Below are positions 18,671-27,124 of a DNA stretch of 49,134 nucleotides, piece after piece (the stretch's first letter is position 1; each line of letters begins with the position of its first letter). Origin of the DNA: an uncultured Bacteroidota bacterium (GTDB lineage Bacteria > Bacteroidota > Bacteroidia > Chitinophagales > Chitinophagaceae); assembly GCA_903829015.1 (NCBI GenBank), contig CAIKOJ010000112.1:1-49134 (forward strand), in the 5' to 3' direction. The notes below the pieces were generated by a model. It ran no database searches, was not told the origin of the DNA, and saw only the letters and a program-made list of their open reading frames with translations. Position numbers and translations under genes: made by a program.

Positions 18671-20023
18671 CTATTCTTTTACGATTTTTTTTACAATTTT
18701 ACTCCCCTCCTCATTAGTGAGTACCAGAAGATGCATGCCCGCAGGCAGTGACTGCACGGGCACACTGTTACTGCCTGCCTTCAGTGTTCCGCTTTGTTCT
18801 ATAATGCCTGTTATGTTCAATAATACATATTGTGTATTGATTTTCACATCAATATGCAGCTCGTCTGAGATTGGATTGGGGTAAACGGTAATATCTGATT
18901 TGTTTATTTCCTCTACACCAAGATTTGTGCATGGTGGGGTGTTAAATGTTACCTTGCGGATTCTGTCTGAATCACCAGACGTAGCCACATTTGCAATATA
19001 CAAATTGTCACAGGAGTCCAATGCTAAGCCTGTCGGATAATAAATTCCTGCAGCTTTAGCCGGCCCTCCATTCCCACTATTTACTGGCAAGCCATTCCCA
19101 GCTACCCAATGTAAAATACCTAGATAGTCTATTTTATACACCCGATAATTATACGGGTCAGAACAATACATATTCCCTGAATGATCGAACTTAATAAACC
19201 CTGCAGTTAGTTGCACGTTGGTTGCTGCAACACCATCGCCAACATAGGAAGGGCTACCATTGCCAGCAAAAGTTGATATTATGCCGGACGAATTTACCTT
19301 TCTTATCCTCCTGTTTGTTCCATCAGCTACGTAAAGATTTCCAGCATTGTCAAAAGCAACATCTGTCGGTAAAAATAGACGGCTATTTGTAGCTTGCATC
19401 CCATCTCCATTATAGCCGTAAACACCTGTTCCAGCTACAGTGGTAATATTGCCAAATGTATCTATTTTTCTTACCCTATTATTTTGACCATCGGCGACAA
19501 ATAAATTACCTTTCCCATCGAAGCAAATTCCATCAGGAATATTTAATAATGCCGCCGTTGCTGGTATATTGTCCCCATTGTAACCGGCAACTCCACTACC
19601 ACAAATAGTGCTAATTTTCCCAGTTGCGAAATCTACCTTTCTTATTGCACTATTTTGACCATCTGTGAAAAATACATTTCCGCGTGAATCTAAAGCAACG
19701 CCTACCGGACCATTTAATTTTGCGGCAGTTGCTGGGCCACCATCGCCACTATATCCGGAACTTCCATTACCTGCTATTGTCGTAATAATTCCATTATTGT
19801 CAATTTTTCTTATCCTATTATCTACCCCTGAAGCAATGTACATCACTCCATTTCCTTCTAATACTACTTCACAAGGATCATTAATGATTGCAGCAGTTGC
19901 CGGTCCCCCATCACCTAACGTTGTTCCACCTCCAACAAAAGCGGTAATTACTTGGCCAGAAGAATATAATGGCAACAATAAAACCAAAAGCAGCTTTTTC
20001 AATGCATTACGTTTTGATATCAA
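18671..20023 (-). CDS. NHL-repeat beta-propeller protein with T9SS sorting domain
   Basis: 450 residues from a TTG start at 20021-20023; no in-frame ATG is available upstream, since the frame is closed by a TGA 12 bp before. A signal peptide ends near SSGQ (residue 24). Residues ~25-365 have about six NHL-type blades, each with a GNLYVADGxNxRIRKID-like strand and a TxAGNGxxGYxGDGxxA loop, which fits a six-bladed propeller. A T9SS domain (VYPNPISDE...GMHLLVL) ends it. The function is unknown; NHL propellers usually bind proteins or polysaccharides. The first codons and the upstream region are duplicated at 1-230. Confidence 0.9.
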   Translation of the reverse strand: MISKRNALKKLLLVLLLPLYSSGQVITAFVGGGTTLGDGGPATAAIINDPCEVVLEGNGVMYIASGVDNRIRKIDNNGIITTIAGNGSSGYSGDGGPATAAKLNGPVGVALDSRGNVFFTDGQNSAIRKVDFATGKISTICGSGVAGYNGDNIPATAALLNIPDGICFDGKGNLFVADGQNNRVRKIDTFGNITTVAGTGVYGYNGDGMQATNSRLFLPTDVAFDNAGNLYVADGTNRRIRKVNSSGIISTFAGNGSPSYVGDGVAATNVQLTAGFIKFDHSGNMYCSDPYNYRVYKIDYLGILHWVAGNGLPVNSGNGGPAKAAGIYYPTGLALDSCDNLYIANVATSGDSDRIRKVTFNTPPCTNLGVEEINKSDITVYPNPISDELHIDVKINTQYVLLNITGIIEQSGTLKAGSNSVPVQSLPAGMHLLVLTNEEGSKIVKKIVKE

Positions 20024-20210
20024 CTCTAATGAATCTCATATTATGTATAATGGAGTTCCTACCGGTGGTGGAGTTGCAGACTTAAATATAGTTCCAACAG
20101 GCAAACCTGCTATATATGATGGTGTACTACAAGCATTGAGGCAATTCGTGTTCGTTCGTAGGTAATTCATAAGTTAAGTTTAAAATGGTACGTGTTACTA
20201 AGTAAAGTTA
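19983..20210. repeat. Direct repeat copy B: NHL gene head plus upstream region
   Basis: This is the partner of copy A at 1-230. It covers the first 13 codons of the NHL gene (its left part) and about 187 bp upstream. It lacks the TA dinucleotide present in copy A. A 44-codon minus-strand reading frame at 20036-20170 (ATG to TGA) is open here but is frameshifted in copy A. Beyond 20210 the flanks differ. Confidence 0.9.
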
Positions 20211-20320
20211 GTCAACAAAAGACATAAAAACAATTGGCATAATACTACTTATGCAATGAAAACCTCGTTGTTCCTTTTTGTTGTTCCCGAAGTTTGTTCG
20301 AAACAACTTGGCCATGACTA

Positions 20321-20737
20321 TTATGGCTTATAAAACTCCCAATAATCTCTGGGGCTTACAATTCTTGTTTTGTTAAACTCAGCAATAGTAAAATCGTTCG
20401 TATTACCTGTGACCAAAAAATCTGCGCTACATTCCAGTGCTAGTTCAAGCAACATATTATCATCTGCATCTTTGATCATGTTTATCGTTTCTTTCGGGTA
20501 AAACAAAGATGCATGCAATTCTATATCCAATAGTATAGAATCAACCTTAAGTTTAAAATCCGGAAACTTAGAAAATTTTGGTCTGTTGAGCACCTCATGA
20601 TACTCGGACATAAGAACATTCGAAACACACAATTCAAATCGCCGTTCCAAAAAAAGGCTCATCAAAATCAGATGCGGATAGCTCCGCTGAATAAGCCCCG
20701 AAACAACAATGTTCGTATCAAGAATGACCTTTTGCAT
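20321..20737 (-). CDS. PIN-domain toxin of a type II toxin-antitoxin pair
   Basis: 138 residues. PIN nuclease signatures are visible: LDTNIVVS (Asp7), a central conserved Glu (SEYHEVL), and the DADDNMLLELALE acidic cluster followed by FLVTGNTNDF. These are the typical acidic residues that bind metal for RNA cleavage. The family is the 'putative toxin component, PIN family' type. Its ATG lies inside the 3' end of the upstream antitoxin gene (20-nt overlap), which implies translational coupling. The target RNA is unknown. It sits between the NHL gene and dprA. Confidence 0.9.
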   Translation of the reverse strand: MQKVILDTNIVVSGLIQRSYPHLILMSLFLERRFELCVSNVLMSEYHEVLNRPKFSKFPDFKLKVDSILLDIELHASLFYPKETINMIKDADDNMLLELALECSADFLVTGNTNDFTIAEFNKTRIVSPRDYWEFYKP

Positions 20738-20948
20738 TTTTACGAACAGCTATTACCTCATTAGATATTTCTGCCATCGTCATTTTCGAAAGACCATATT
20801 TTTCGGCCAACGTAACGCTATCAGCGAGGTTCTTTTTCGTCAACTCCCTACCCACTATTTCCAGAAAATCAGAAAAGGTGTACTGCTCCTGAGTAAGCCC
20901 AAACTTACTAAACTCCAATTCGGATATGGATACATTAAGTGTTTTCAT
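20718..20948 (-). CDS. Putative antitoxin of the PIN toxin
   Basis: 76 residues, acidic in the middle, starting at an ATG and overlapping the PIN toxin gene by 20 nt. It starts with a beta-strand (LNVSISELEF), followed by helices, with the C-terminal half KYGLSKMTMAEISNEVIAVRKNAK likely contacting the toxin. I do not recognise a named DNA-binding fold. Assignment as antitoxin rests on size, overlap and order. A TAACTTTG promoter element lies 19 bp upstream, so the pair is probably one autoregulated operon. Confidence 0.8.
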   Translation of the reverse strand: MKTLNVSISELEFSKFGLTQEQYTFSDFLEIVGRELTKKNLADSVTLAEKYGLSKMTMAEISNEVIAVRKNAKGHS

Positions 20949-20966
20949 TTTATCAATCTTCTATTT

Positions 20967-20974
20967 CAAAGTTA
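20967..20974 (-). promoter_or_regulatory. -7 element (TAACTTTG) of the toxin-antitoxin operon
   Basis: On the minus strand TAACTTTG fits TAnnTTTG, 19 bp before the antitoxin ATG at 20948. I see no clear -33 TTG at a standard distance. Confidence 0.5.
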
Positions 20975-21055
20975 CTGAATTTTAACCATAAATACCCCGC
21001 TCTAAGTCATGGTACGTCTAAAAAGAGCACAAACCAAAGCCTGCTGTATTTCCCC

Positions 21056-22168
21056 TCAATGCATCCTGTAATACTTCCCCGGCAGTGCTTTTATCACCCC
21101 CTGCATTTCCAGTTGCAGCAGTGTGGCGGCAAGCATAGAATTGGGCAAGCCGGTGTGATGAAATAACTCATCGGCATGTACATTGTCCCGCCCGTTCAGC
21201 AGGTCTACTACTTTTTGTTCGTCGGCACTGAAATTGAGGAATAGCTGCTTTTGCACTGCTTTGGGTTTCTTTTCTTTGTCCCAATTCATCATTTCTATCA
21301 GGTCTTCAGGCCTGTTTACCAGTCCTGCTATATTGGTGCGTATCAGTTCGTTGCATCCGGCACTCCGGCTGTCATTCACTCTGCCGGGGTAAGCCGCTAC
21401 TTCGCGGTTGTAACCGCTGGCCATGTGCGCCGTAATAAGCGCGCCACCTGTTATAGAGCTTTCCACCACCACCGTTACATCGCTCATCCCAGCCACAATC
21501 CTGTTGCGCATCGGGAAGTTGTTCCTATCCGGCAAAGTCTCAGAAGGAAATTCAGTCAGCAGTCCGCCGCAGGCAAGCATCTCCTCTGCCAGTTCGCGGT
21601 GCGAGTGCGGGTATATCCTGTCCAGTCCATGGCCCAGCACGCCTACGGTAGCAATGCCTCGTTGCACACACTTTCTGTGCGCTATGCCATCTATACCCAG
21701 CGCCATGCCACTCACTATCAGCACATTTTCCACATTTTGCAGTCCCTCCACCAGTTCTTCTGTGATCTGGTGACCGTAGTCAGTATTCTTTCGCGTACCT
21801 ACAATCGCTACAATTTTCGCAGCATCGAGGTTGGCATTTCCTTTATAAAAAAGCACCAGTGGTGCATCACCGCAGTTGCTCAACCTCTTGGGGTAGTTAT
21901 TATCCGGGTGCAGTATCTGAATGTCCTTCCTCATCACAAATTCCAGCTCCTTCTCTGCTTTCTTCAATATGTCTGCATCTCTAAATCCCTTTGCCTTTAT
22001 CTCGCTTACACCATCCACTGTCTTAAGTTCCTTCAGTGGAGCTTTAAACACTGCCGTGGCACTGCCAAACCGTTCCAGCAGCAGCCGGGCGATCTTATGC
22101 CCCACACCGGGCACATTGGTCAATGCCAGTCTATAAAATAATTCCTCCTGTTCTGTCTTTAGTTCCAT
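21056..22168 (-). CDS. dprA: DNA-processing protein DprA
   Basis: 370 residues. DprA binds incoming single-stranded DNA during natural transformation and loads RecA. A helix-hairpin-helix region is at the N-terminus (VPGVGHKIARLLLERFG, about residues 15-31). The Rossmann-like core carries YPKRLS, AIVGTRKNTDYG, VSGMALGIDGIAHR, GVLGHGLDRIYP, FPSETLPDRNNFPMRNRIVAGMS and GGALITA, all hallmark segments. A winged-helix domain (~305-370) ends the protein. The ATG at 22166-22168 fits the family. It implies competence may exist, but no other competence gene is in the window. Confidence 0.96.
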   Translation of the reverse strand: MELKTEQEELFYRLALTNVPGVGHKIARLLLERFGSATAVFKAPLKELKTVDGVSEIKAKGFRDADILKKAEKELEFVMRKDIQILHPDNNYPKRLSNCGDAPLVLFYKGNANLDAAKIVAIVGTRKNTDYGHQITEELVEGLQNVENVLIVSGMALGIDGIAHRKCVQRGIATVGVLGHGLDRIYPHSHRELAEEMLACGGLLTEFPSETLPDRNNFPMRNRIVAGMSDVTVVVESSITGGALITAHMASGYNREVAAYPGRVNDSRSAGCNELIRTNIAGLVNRPEDLIEMMNWDKEKKPKAVQKQLFLNFSADEQKVVDLLNGRDNVHADELFHHTGLPNSMLAATLLQLEMQGVIKALPGKYYRMH

Positions 22169-22233
22169 ATGCTCATCTATTATTTATTATTGTACGCTCT
22201 GTTCAAACTCTAATTCCATGGCGCAAGCCTTTT

Positions 22234-22381
22234 TAACTATACAACCAATCAACCACTCAACTATCCAACCTATCAACCTATCAACCTATCAACCATTCAA
22301 CCAATCAACCAATCAACTATCCAACCGATCAACCAATCAACTAATCAACCACTCAACCAATCAACTATTCAACCATTAAAC
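22234..22381. repeat. 8-bp phased array of CAACNNNN units upstream of the DUF6438 gene
   Basis: CAAC recurs every 8 bp in strict phase from 22242 to 22370 (17 units), with degenerate units TAAC at 22234 and AAAC at 22378. The other four positions vary: CAAT, CTAT, CACT, TATC, CATT and CGAT occur, with three CTAT in a row. There is no open frame of note here. The array ends 12 bp before the TACCTTTG promoter element of the next gene and begins after the dprA start. Confidence 0.85.
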
Positions 22382-22392
22382 AAACATATCCC

Positions 22393-22400
22393 TACCTTTG
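22393..22400 (+). promoter_or_regulatory. -7 element (TACCTTTG) of the DUF6438 gene
   Basis: TACCTTTG exactly fits TAnnTTTG, 19 bp before the ATG at 22419. The upstream side is filled with the CAAC array, and no TTG -33 element is visible on this strand. Confidence 0.6.
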
Positions 22401-22418
22401 GGTTGTAAATTAAATAAA

Positions 22419-22937
22419 ATGAAGAAATTGCTAAGTGTCTTTTTTATGGTTATGATAGGATTTTCTTCTTTTGCAAAAGAACAGAAGAAGAAACAAAAAA
22501 CCACAACCAATCCCAATCAGATCACTTCATTATCGGTCTACCATTCGGCATGCCACGGTCGTTGCCCCGTTTACCGCTTCGAACTGAACAGATCCGGTCT
22601 GGCAACTTATACCGGTATTGCTTTTATCCCTGACTCGGGTACATACACCAAAAACCTGGGCAGCGCTTTCGCAAAAAAGATGTTGGATATGTTTGGCTCG
22701 TTTAGGCTCGATACCTGCAAAGACAGGTATGAGAACAGAGTGGTAGATGCACCCGGACTGGAAGTAGTTGTACACTACGGCAGCAAAACCAAAACTATCG
22801 ACAATGCCCATTATGGCCCGGTTATTGTAAGGAGGGTTGGTATAATAATGGACAGTGTATTAGCACAAAAGCTGGTCGAGAATACTTTGCAGCCACTGGG
22901 TAAGTCGTGGCACAAAACAACCGGTGGACATAAGTAG
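22419..22937 (+). CDS. DUF6438-like secreted protein, 172 aa
   Basis: It starts at the ATG at 22419, just after the promoter element. A TTG 21 bp further up is unlikely because it overlaps that element. MKKLLSVFFMVMIGFSSFA is a signal peptide. The core resembles DUF6438 (ITSLSVYHSACHGRCPVYRFEL...GLATYTG), with two conserved Cys (CHGRC) in the signature, and continues into PDSGTYTKNLG and HYGP-type strands. The function is not known. The stop codon sits inside the loop of the hairpin shared with the convergent ferredoxin gene. Confidence 0.8.
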   Translation: MKKLLSVFFMVMIGFSSFAKEQKKKQKTTTNPNQITSLSVYHSACHGRCPVYRFELNRSGLATYTGIAFIPDSGTYTKNLGSAFAKKMLDMFGSFRLDTCKDRYENRVVDAPGLEVVVHYGSKTKTIDNAHYGPVIVRRVGIIMDSVLAQKLVENTLQPLGKSWHKTTGGHK

Positions 22938-22947
22938 CCACCGGTTG
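22918..22947. terminator. Hairpin terminator between convergent genes
   Basis: CAACCGGTGG (22918-22927) and CCACCGGTTG (22938-22947) form a perfect 10-bp stem with a 10-nt loop that contains the TAG stop (22935-22937) of the DUF6438 gene. On the minus strand it is followed by TTTTG, so it fits termination of the ferredoxin gene. It may act in both directions. Confidence 0.7.
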
Positions 22948-22980
22948 AAAATGTAAAAACCGAATATTATATCTGCCTGA

Positions 22981-23331
22981 TTATGCCAGGTGTAATCTAT
23001 CTTTCTTAGCCAGTAGTTCTTCCACTGTCTCTCTGTACATCTCATCAGGTACACAACAGTCCACCGGACAAACAGCCGCACATTGTGGCTCTTCATGGAA
23101 ACCCTGACACTCAGTACATTTTTCAGCAGTAATGTAGTACACATCAACTGCAACCGGAGCATGAGGTGCTGCTGCCTCAGTTGCGGAACCATCCATAAGT
23201 GTGAACGATCCCTTTACTGAAGTTCCGTCTGCGATGGCCCACTCTACTCCACCCTCATATATCGCATTGTTAGGACATTCAGGTTCACAGGCACCACAAT
23301 TAATACACTCATCTGTAATCTTAATAGCCAT
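22981..23331 (-). CDS. Ferredoxin with two [4Fe-4S] clusters
   Basis: 116 residues. Two cluster motifs are seen: [11 protein letters not shown] plus a later Cys, and [20 protein letters not shown]. The insert between the two motifs (residues ~30-70) is longer than in a minimal clostridial ferredoxin. This form is typical of Bacteroidota 4Fe-4S binding proteins that transfer electrons in the cytoplasm. A TAACTTTG promoter element lies 31 bp before the ATG. It diverges from the acyl-CoA reductase gene, 110 bp apart, an arrangement I recall from related genomes. Confidence 0.93.
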   Translation of the reverse strand: MAIKITDECINCGACEPECPNNAIYEGGVEWAIADGTSVKGSFTLMDGSATEAAAPHAPVAVDVYYITAEKCTECQGFHEEPQCAAVCPVDCCVPDEMYRETVEELLAKKDRLHLA

Positions 23332-23362
23332 AAGAAGTTTTTATATTTAGTTTATCTGCCCG

Positions 23363-23370
23363 CAAAGTTA
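23363..23370 (-). promoter_or_regulatory. -7 element (TAACTTTG) of the ferredoxin gene
   Basis: TAACTTTG on the minus strand fits the consensus, with TTTG about 21 nt upstream (23392-23395), and is 31 bp before the ATG. Confidence 0.55.
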
Positions 23371-23441
23371 CAACTTCGCATCAAATTTCAACAAACTAAA
23401 CAGTACTTTTAAAGAGAATATTTCATTAAATTTTTTGAATA

Positions 23442-24443
23442 ATGCCTGTAGAACTGAACCTCGAAAAAAGAATAGAATTATTGTGCAAACTGGGCGACTA
23501 TCTGCAGTCTAATGAAGAATCGTGGGCAAATGCCTGCACCCGAGCCGTGCGTGCAAACGCCTGGTTTACAGAAGAACACATAGCCATGGCGGCAGAAAAC
23601 ATAGCCCGGCAATTTCTGCAGGCTGATAAACTGCACCAATGGCTGGCAGGATATACGTTACCCGCCAAAACTACGACGGTTGGCATTGTAATGGCGGGCA
23701 ATATTCCCCTTGTAGGTTTTCATGATTTTCTTTGCGGGTTTGTGAGCGGGCACAATCTGATGCTGAAACTCTCCTCAAAAGACGAGGTTTTGATGACGCA
23801 TATATTATCCAAACTGATTGAATGGGAGCCACTTGTATTCAAACAGGTGAAAATAGCCGAGCGTTTGAACGACTGTGATGCGTATATAGCCACTGGTAGC
23901 AACAATACGAGCCGGTACTTCCATCAATATTTCGGCAAAAAACCAAACATCATCCGGCGGAACCGCACTTCTGTAGCTATTCTTGACGGCTCTGAACTAG
24001 ACACACAACTAGAGCTTCTGGCAGATGATGTGTATTTGTACTACGGGCTGGGGTGCCGAAATGTGACACAGGTGTATGTGCCGCGCGACTATAATTTTGA
24101 ACAACTGCTACGTGTGTTCAACAAACACAACAACTATGCCGACCTGAACAAGTACAAGAACAATTACGACTACCATCTTGCCATCTACCTGCTCAACCGG
24201 GTCCCTTACATGAGCAATGAATCTATTTTGATGGTGGAGAACGATATGCCCTTTTCGGCAGTTAGTGTACTCCACTACAAATACTACGACGACAAAACGG
24301 AACTGATCGCACAGTTGACCACTAACCCTGATATCCAGGCCATTATTGGCAAAGGATTTGTACCTTTTGGCCATTCGCAAAAGCCATCCCTGGCCGATTA
24401 TGCTGATGGCGTTGATACCATGGCATTTTTATGTAGTATGTAG
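23442..24443 (+). CDS. LuxC-family acyl-CoA reductase
   Basis: 333 residues, a short single-domain member of the aldehyde dehydrogenase-like LuxC family (fatty acyl-CoA reduction). Visible family traits are the VGIVMAGNIPLVGFHDF segment (nucleotide-binding Rossmann start, about residues 78-94), ATGSNNTSRYF (about 150-160), and the catalytic-type Cys in YYGLGCRNVT (about residue 205). In many Bacteroidota a protein of this type sits next to a ferredoxin gene, as here. The physiological substrate is not known. Divergent to the ferredoxin gene. Confidence 0.85.
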   Translation: MPVELNLEKRIELLCKLGDYLQSNEESWANACTRAVRANAWFTEEHIAMAAENIARQFLQADKLHQWLAGYTLPAKTTTVGIVMAGNIPLVGFHDFLCGFVSGHNLMLKLSSKDEVLMTHILSKLIEWEPLVFKQVKIAERLNDCDAYIATGSNNTSRYFHQYFGKKPNIIRRNRTSVAILDGSELDTQLELLADDVYLYYGLGCRNVTQVYVPRDYNFEQLLRVFNKHNNYADLNKYKNNYDYHLAIYLLNRVPYMSNESILMVENDMPFSAVSVLHYKYYDDKTELIAQLTTNPDIQAIIGKGFVPFGHSQKPSLADYADGVDTMAFLCSM

Positions 24444-24735
24444 ATCCCACAATTTAGTTAGTTGTTGGCGGCAGCATTTATAGCTGCGGCAAGGCGTCGC
24501 ATGTCGAATTACACCATGCTATTTACATACCATCCACTCAACAATATTTTCATAATTTGAATTTTTCCAAAAATCTATTTAATATTAAACTTCTTTCAGG
24601 AAAACTATAAAATCGACAATTAAACAGGCTTGAATATTATTTAAAACATATTTAAGTACCTGGCTAGATTGCAAAGATAGATGCGTACCTGAAAATTGAA
24701 GACACACATAACAGCAATTTTAAAATCTAAATTCT

Positions 24736-26913
24736 ATGTTGAGAATACTCATGCTTATTTCGCGACCGCTTAAAGGCTTGTCATTATACGGTGCGGCAGT
24801 CATTCTGCTTGCATTTTCCTATGCAATGTTCGTAGGCGACTCTATCGGCAGAGACCTTGTAATACTTATGGGTGAATTCAAATCCCAGTTTTGGTACACA
24901 CTCATTACTTCCGGCATCTGGACCTACATTATCTGGTATAGCTGCAGGCTAATCTCATATGCAAAAGAACAAAACAACAACAATAACATACCGGTAGAGC
25001 TACTGAAACACTGCCCCCGCCTGCTTTCTTACAACGCAATTGTGATGATACAATTATGTATCCTTCATCTGCAAACTATTGCCAACCTAAATGGCTACGG
25101 TCTTATTGGCCTGTGGGTGGGCATGAACCTGTTCTATGTTCTGCTGCATAAAACATTCACAACAGACACACGTAAACTACTGTGGTATACCTGCTCGGCG
25201 GTCGTAACTTTAGCATACATAGGTTACCTACTTTCAGTTTGGAATAGTAAAGCACATGGCACATCTGAACCTCCCACTCACGAGTACTGGCTACCACTCA
25301 AGGCCATACCATTCTTCATTTTACAAATAGTTAGTGTTTGGTTTTTCATAAGGCGCAAGAAGGGCAGCGGACAAATGGACTCCGACGAAGTGATAGGCAC
25401 TGAGAAAATCCCGGCATTTGAAAAAAACTACATGACCAGTTTTAAAGTTATTTCATTGCTTGCCATGATCGTGTACCTATTGGTCGTATTCAATCTCCAA
25501 TTTTCACGTGCTGTAGGAACATTTGGATTCGCGTTACTTGGTTTTGGCGTATTGATAGGCTTCTTTAACCTGATGCACTTCTATTCTATCCGCAAAAACA
25601 TCAACGTCTATTTCTTCATTTTGATTTTAGCGATCATCATTGGTAAATACGGCCGCAACCCATACATGGTTCACCTTGAAGACACTAAACAGGAAATGGT
25701 GTACAGCAAGCGCCCTACAGTACCTAACTATTTCAAAGCTTGGGTGGAAAAAAGGATGGACAAAATACGTAACGCTAATGATAGCGGCTATGTGGTCTAC
25801 TTTATTTTATCTGATGGCGGATCATCACGTGCGGCATACTGGGTATCAACGTTGCTGGGCAAGCTGGAGGACACAAGTGCTCAGGTTTTTAAACATGAGG
25901 ATTCGCTCAGCAACCATATTTTTTGCCTCGCAGGTGCGTCGGGTGGCAACGTCGGTAATGCCGTCTTCTATTCATTGCTCACCGAAAAATCAAAAGGGCT
26001 TATCAAAGACAGCCTCTACATGTATGCCGACTCTTTCCTGCGTAGTGACTTCCTCACCTATTCATTTGGAAGATACCTCGGCCCGGATCTATTAAGACAT
26101 ATTATCCCATGGATCCCAATGAACGACAGGGCTGCAGCACTGGAGCATGCCATGGAACACGCCGAATATAACAAAGTAGTGGGCAACTTATTTTCCCGGC
26201 CCATGAATGAGATATTTGATACAACAACGCGGTTCCCAATGCTATTCATGAACACCACACGCGTACAGGACGGCAGACCCGGAGTTGTGAGCAGCGCTCA
26301 ATTCGAGGCACCTTCTATGAGAATCGATGTTCTGAATCTGGTAGACAGCGAGAAAAAAGTGATGCATATGAGCACGGGTGCTGTGCTTGGCTCTCGCTTC
26401 CCTTATTTATCTCCTGCCGGTGGTATCGGCAACAATTTCTTTGTAGACGGTGGTTATTTCGATAACAGTGGATCGGGCACAACACTTCAGGTAATGATTG
26501 ATATCCGCAAAGCAATGTCAACACTTTTTGACACCGCCACCGTAGCTATGCTGAAAAAGAAATTGAGGTTCAAGGTACTTCATTTGAAGAACTCAAGCCT
26601 CAAACAGTCTTCAATAACAGCCATTCACCCATTAGTCAATGATCTGGCAACACCTGTGTTGACTATTGCTCAGATAGGCAATGGCAATACATTTATTTTC
26701 GACAACATGCTCAAAGCAGAGCTGCGCAATCAAACCTTTCCTGCGCTTAACTACGATTCATTATCATTGTCTAAACCAAATGACTCTATGGACTATGCAA
26801 TGGATTGGGTTCTTTCAGACTATCAACTGAATATTATGCTCGACGTGATGCATCAGGAAGTAAAAGACCAATTCAATATCATATTCAAAGACTTTGAGAA
26901 ACCAGTAAAGTAA
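24736..26913 (+). CDS. Multi-pass membrane protein with a patatin-like phospholipase domain
   Basis: 725 residues. The first ~320 residues hold about nine hydrophobic segments (for example LYGAAVILLAFSYAMF, LLAMIVYLLVVFNL, YFFILILAIIIG). A patatin-like domain follows: oxyanion-type DGGSSR near residue 358, nucleophile elbow GASGG near 400, and the catalytic Asp motif DGGYFDNSG near 570. Family knowledge suggests a Ser-Asp dyad lipase or phospholipase A acting at the membrane. The fusion of many membrane spans to patatin is unusual compared with cytoplasmic patatins. It is convergent with the giant minus-strand gene and shares a strong terminator with it. About 290 bp of non-coding DNA (24444-24735) precedes it, where I recognise no gene. 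Confidence 0.85.
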   Translation: MLRILMLISRPLKGLSLYGAAVILLAFSYAMFVGDSIGRDLVILMGEFKSQFWYTLITSGIWTYIIWYSCRLISYAKEQNNNNNIPVELLKHCPRLLSYNAIVMIQLCILHLQTIANLNGYGLIGLWVGMNLFYVLLHKTFTTDTRKLLWYTCSAVVTLAYIGYLLSVWNSKAHGTSEPPTHEYWLPLKAIPFFILQIVSVWFFIRRKKGSGQMDSDEVIGTEKIPAFEKNYMTSFKVISLLAMIVYLLVVFNLQFSRAVGTFGFALLGFGVLIGFFNLMHFYSIRKNINVYFFILILAIIIGKYGRNPYMVHLEDTKQEMVYSKRPTVPNYFKAWVEKRMDKIRNANDSGYVVYFILSDGGSSRAAYWVSTLLGKLEDTSAQVFKHEDSLSNHIFCLAGASGGNVGNAVFYSLLTEKSKGLIKDSLYMYADSFLRSDFLTYSFGRYLGPDLLRHIIPWIPMNDRAAALEHAMEHAEYNKVVGNLFSRPMNEIFDTTTRFPMLFMNTTRVQDGRPGVVSSAQFEAPSMRIDVLNLVDSEKKVMHMSTGAVLGSRFPYLSPAGGIGNNFFVDGGYFDNSGSGTTLQVMIDIRKAMSTLFDTATVAMLKKKLRFKVLHLKNSSLKQSSITAIHPLVNDLATPVLTIAQIGNGNTFIFDNMLKAELRNQTFPALNYDSLSLSKPNDSMDYAMDWVLSDYQLNIMLDVMHQEVKDQFNIIFKDFEKPVK

Positions 26914-27061
26914 TAATAGCGTTTAATAAGCAGAAATAGGTCTTGTAAGGCAGGAGCCAAAAACAGCAAAGCACTGGTTCAGAAAAATCAGTTCTCAATT
27001 GAGAGAACAACTTTCAGATTGCCGGCTTTTATAACAAGCACTATTATAATATTCAACACAT

Positions 27062-27099
27062 AAAAAACCGGGTGTTATTTTCATAACACCCGGTTTTTT
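27062..27099. terminator. Strong bidirectional terminator
   Basis: AAAAAACCGGGTGTTA and TAACACCCGGTTTTTT form a 16-bp perfect stem with a 6-nt loop, with U-tracts in either direction. It lies between the convergent patatin and giant genes. Confidence 0.92.
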
Positions 27100-27124
27100 A
27101 TTCAACTGCAATATTGCAATCCTA

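Noticed and set aside
20318-20948. Mobile element or genomic island marked by the toxin-antitoxin pair
   Set aside because: No integrase, transposase or attachment repeat is near; the 230-bp repeat lies to one side only.
21251-22141. A 296-codon plus-strand frame opposite dprA
   Set aside because: It lies fully antisense to a clear dprA and has Cys/His/Ser-rich shadow composition with no motif.
22234-22381. CRISPR array
   Set aside because: The unit is 8 bp with no long repeat and spacer structure, and no cas genes are present.
24672-24679. TATCTTTG promoter-like element on the minus strand
   Set aside because: It points towards the 3' end of the acyl-CoA reductase gene and has no gene to drive.
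26988-27009. Imperfect palindrome GTTCTCAATTGAGAGAAC as a regulatory site
   Set aside because: It sits between two convergent gene ends just before a strong terminator, where no promoter is expected.
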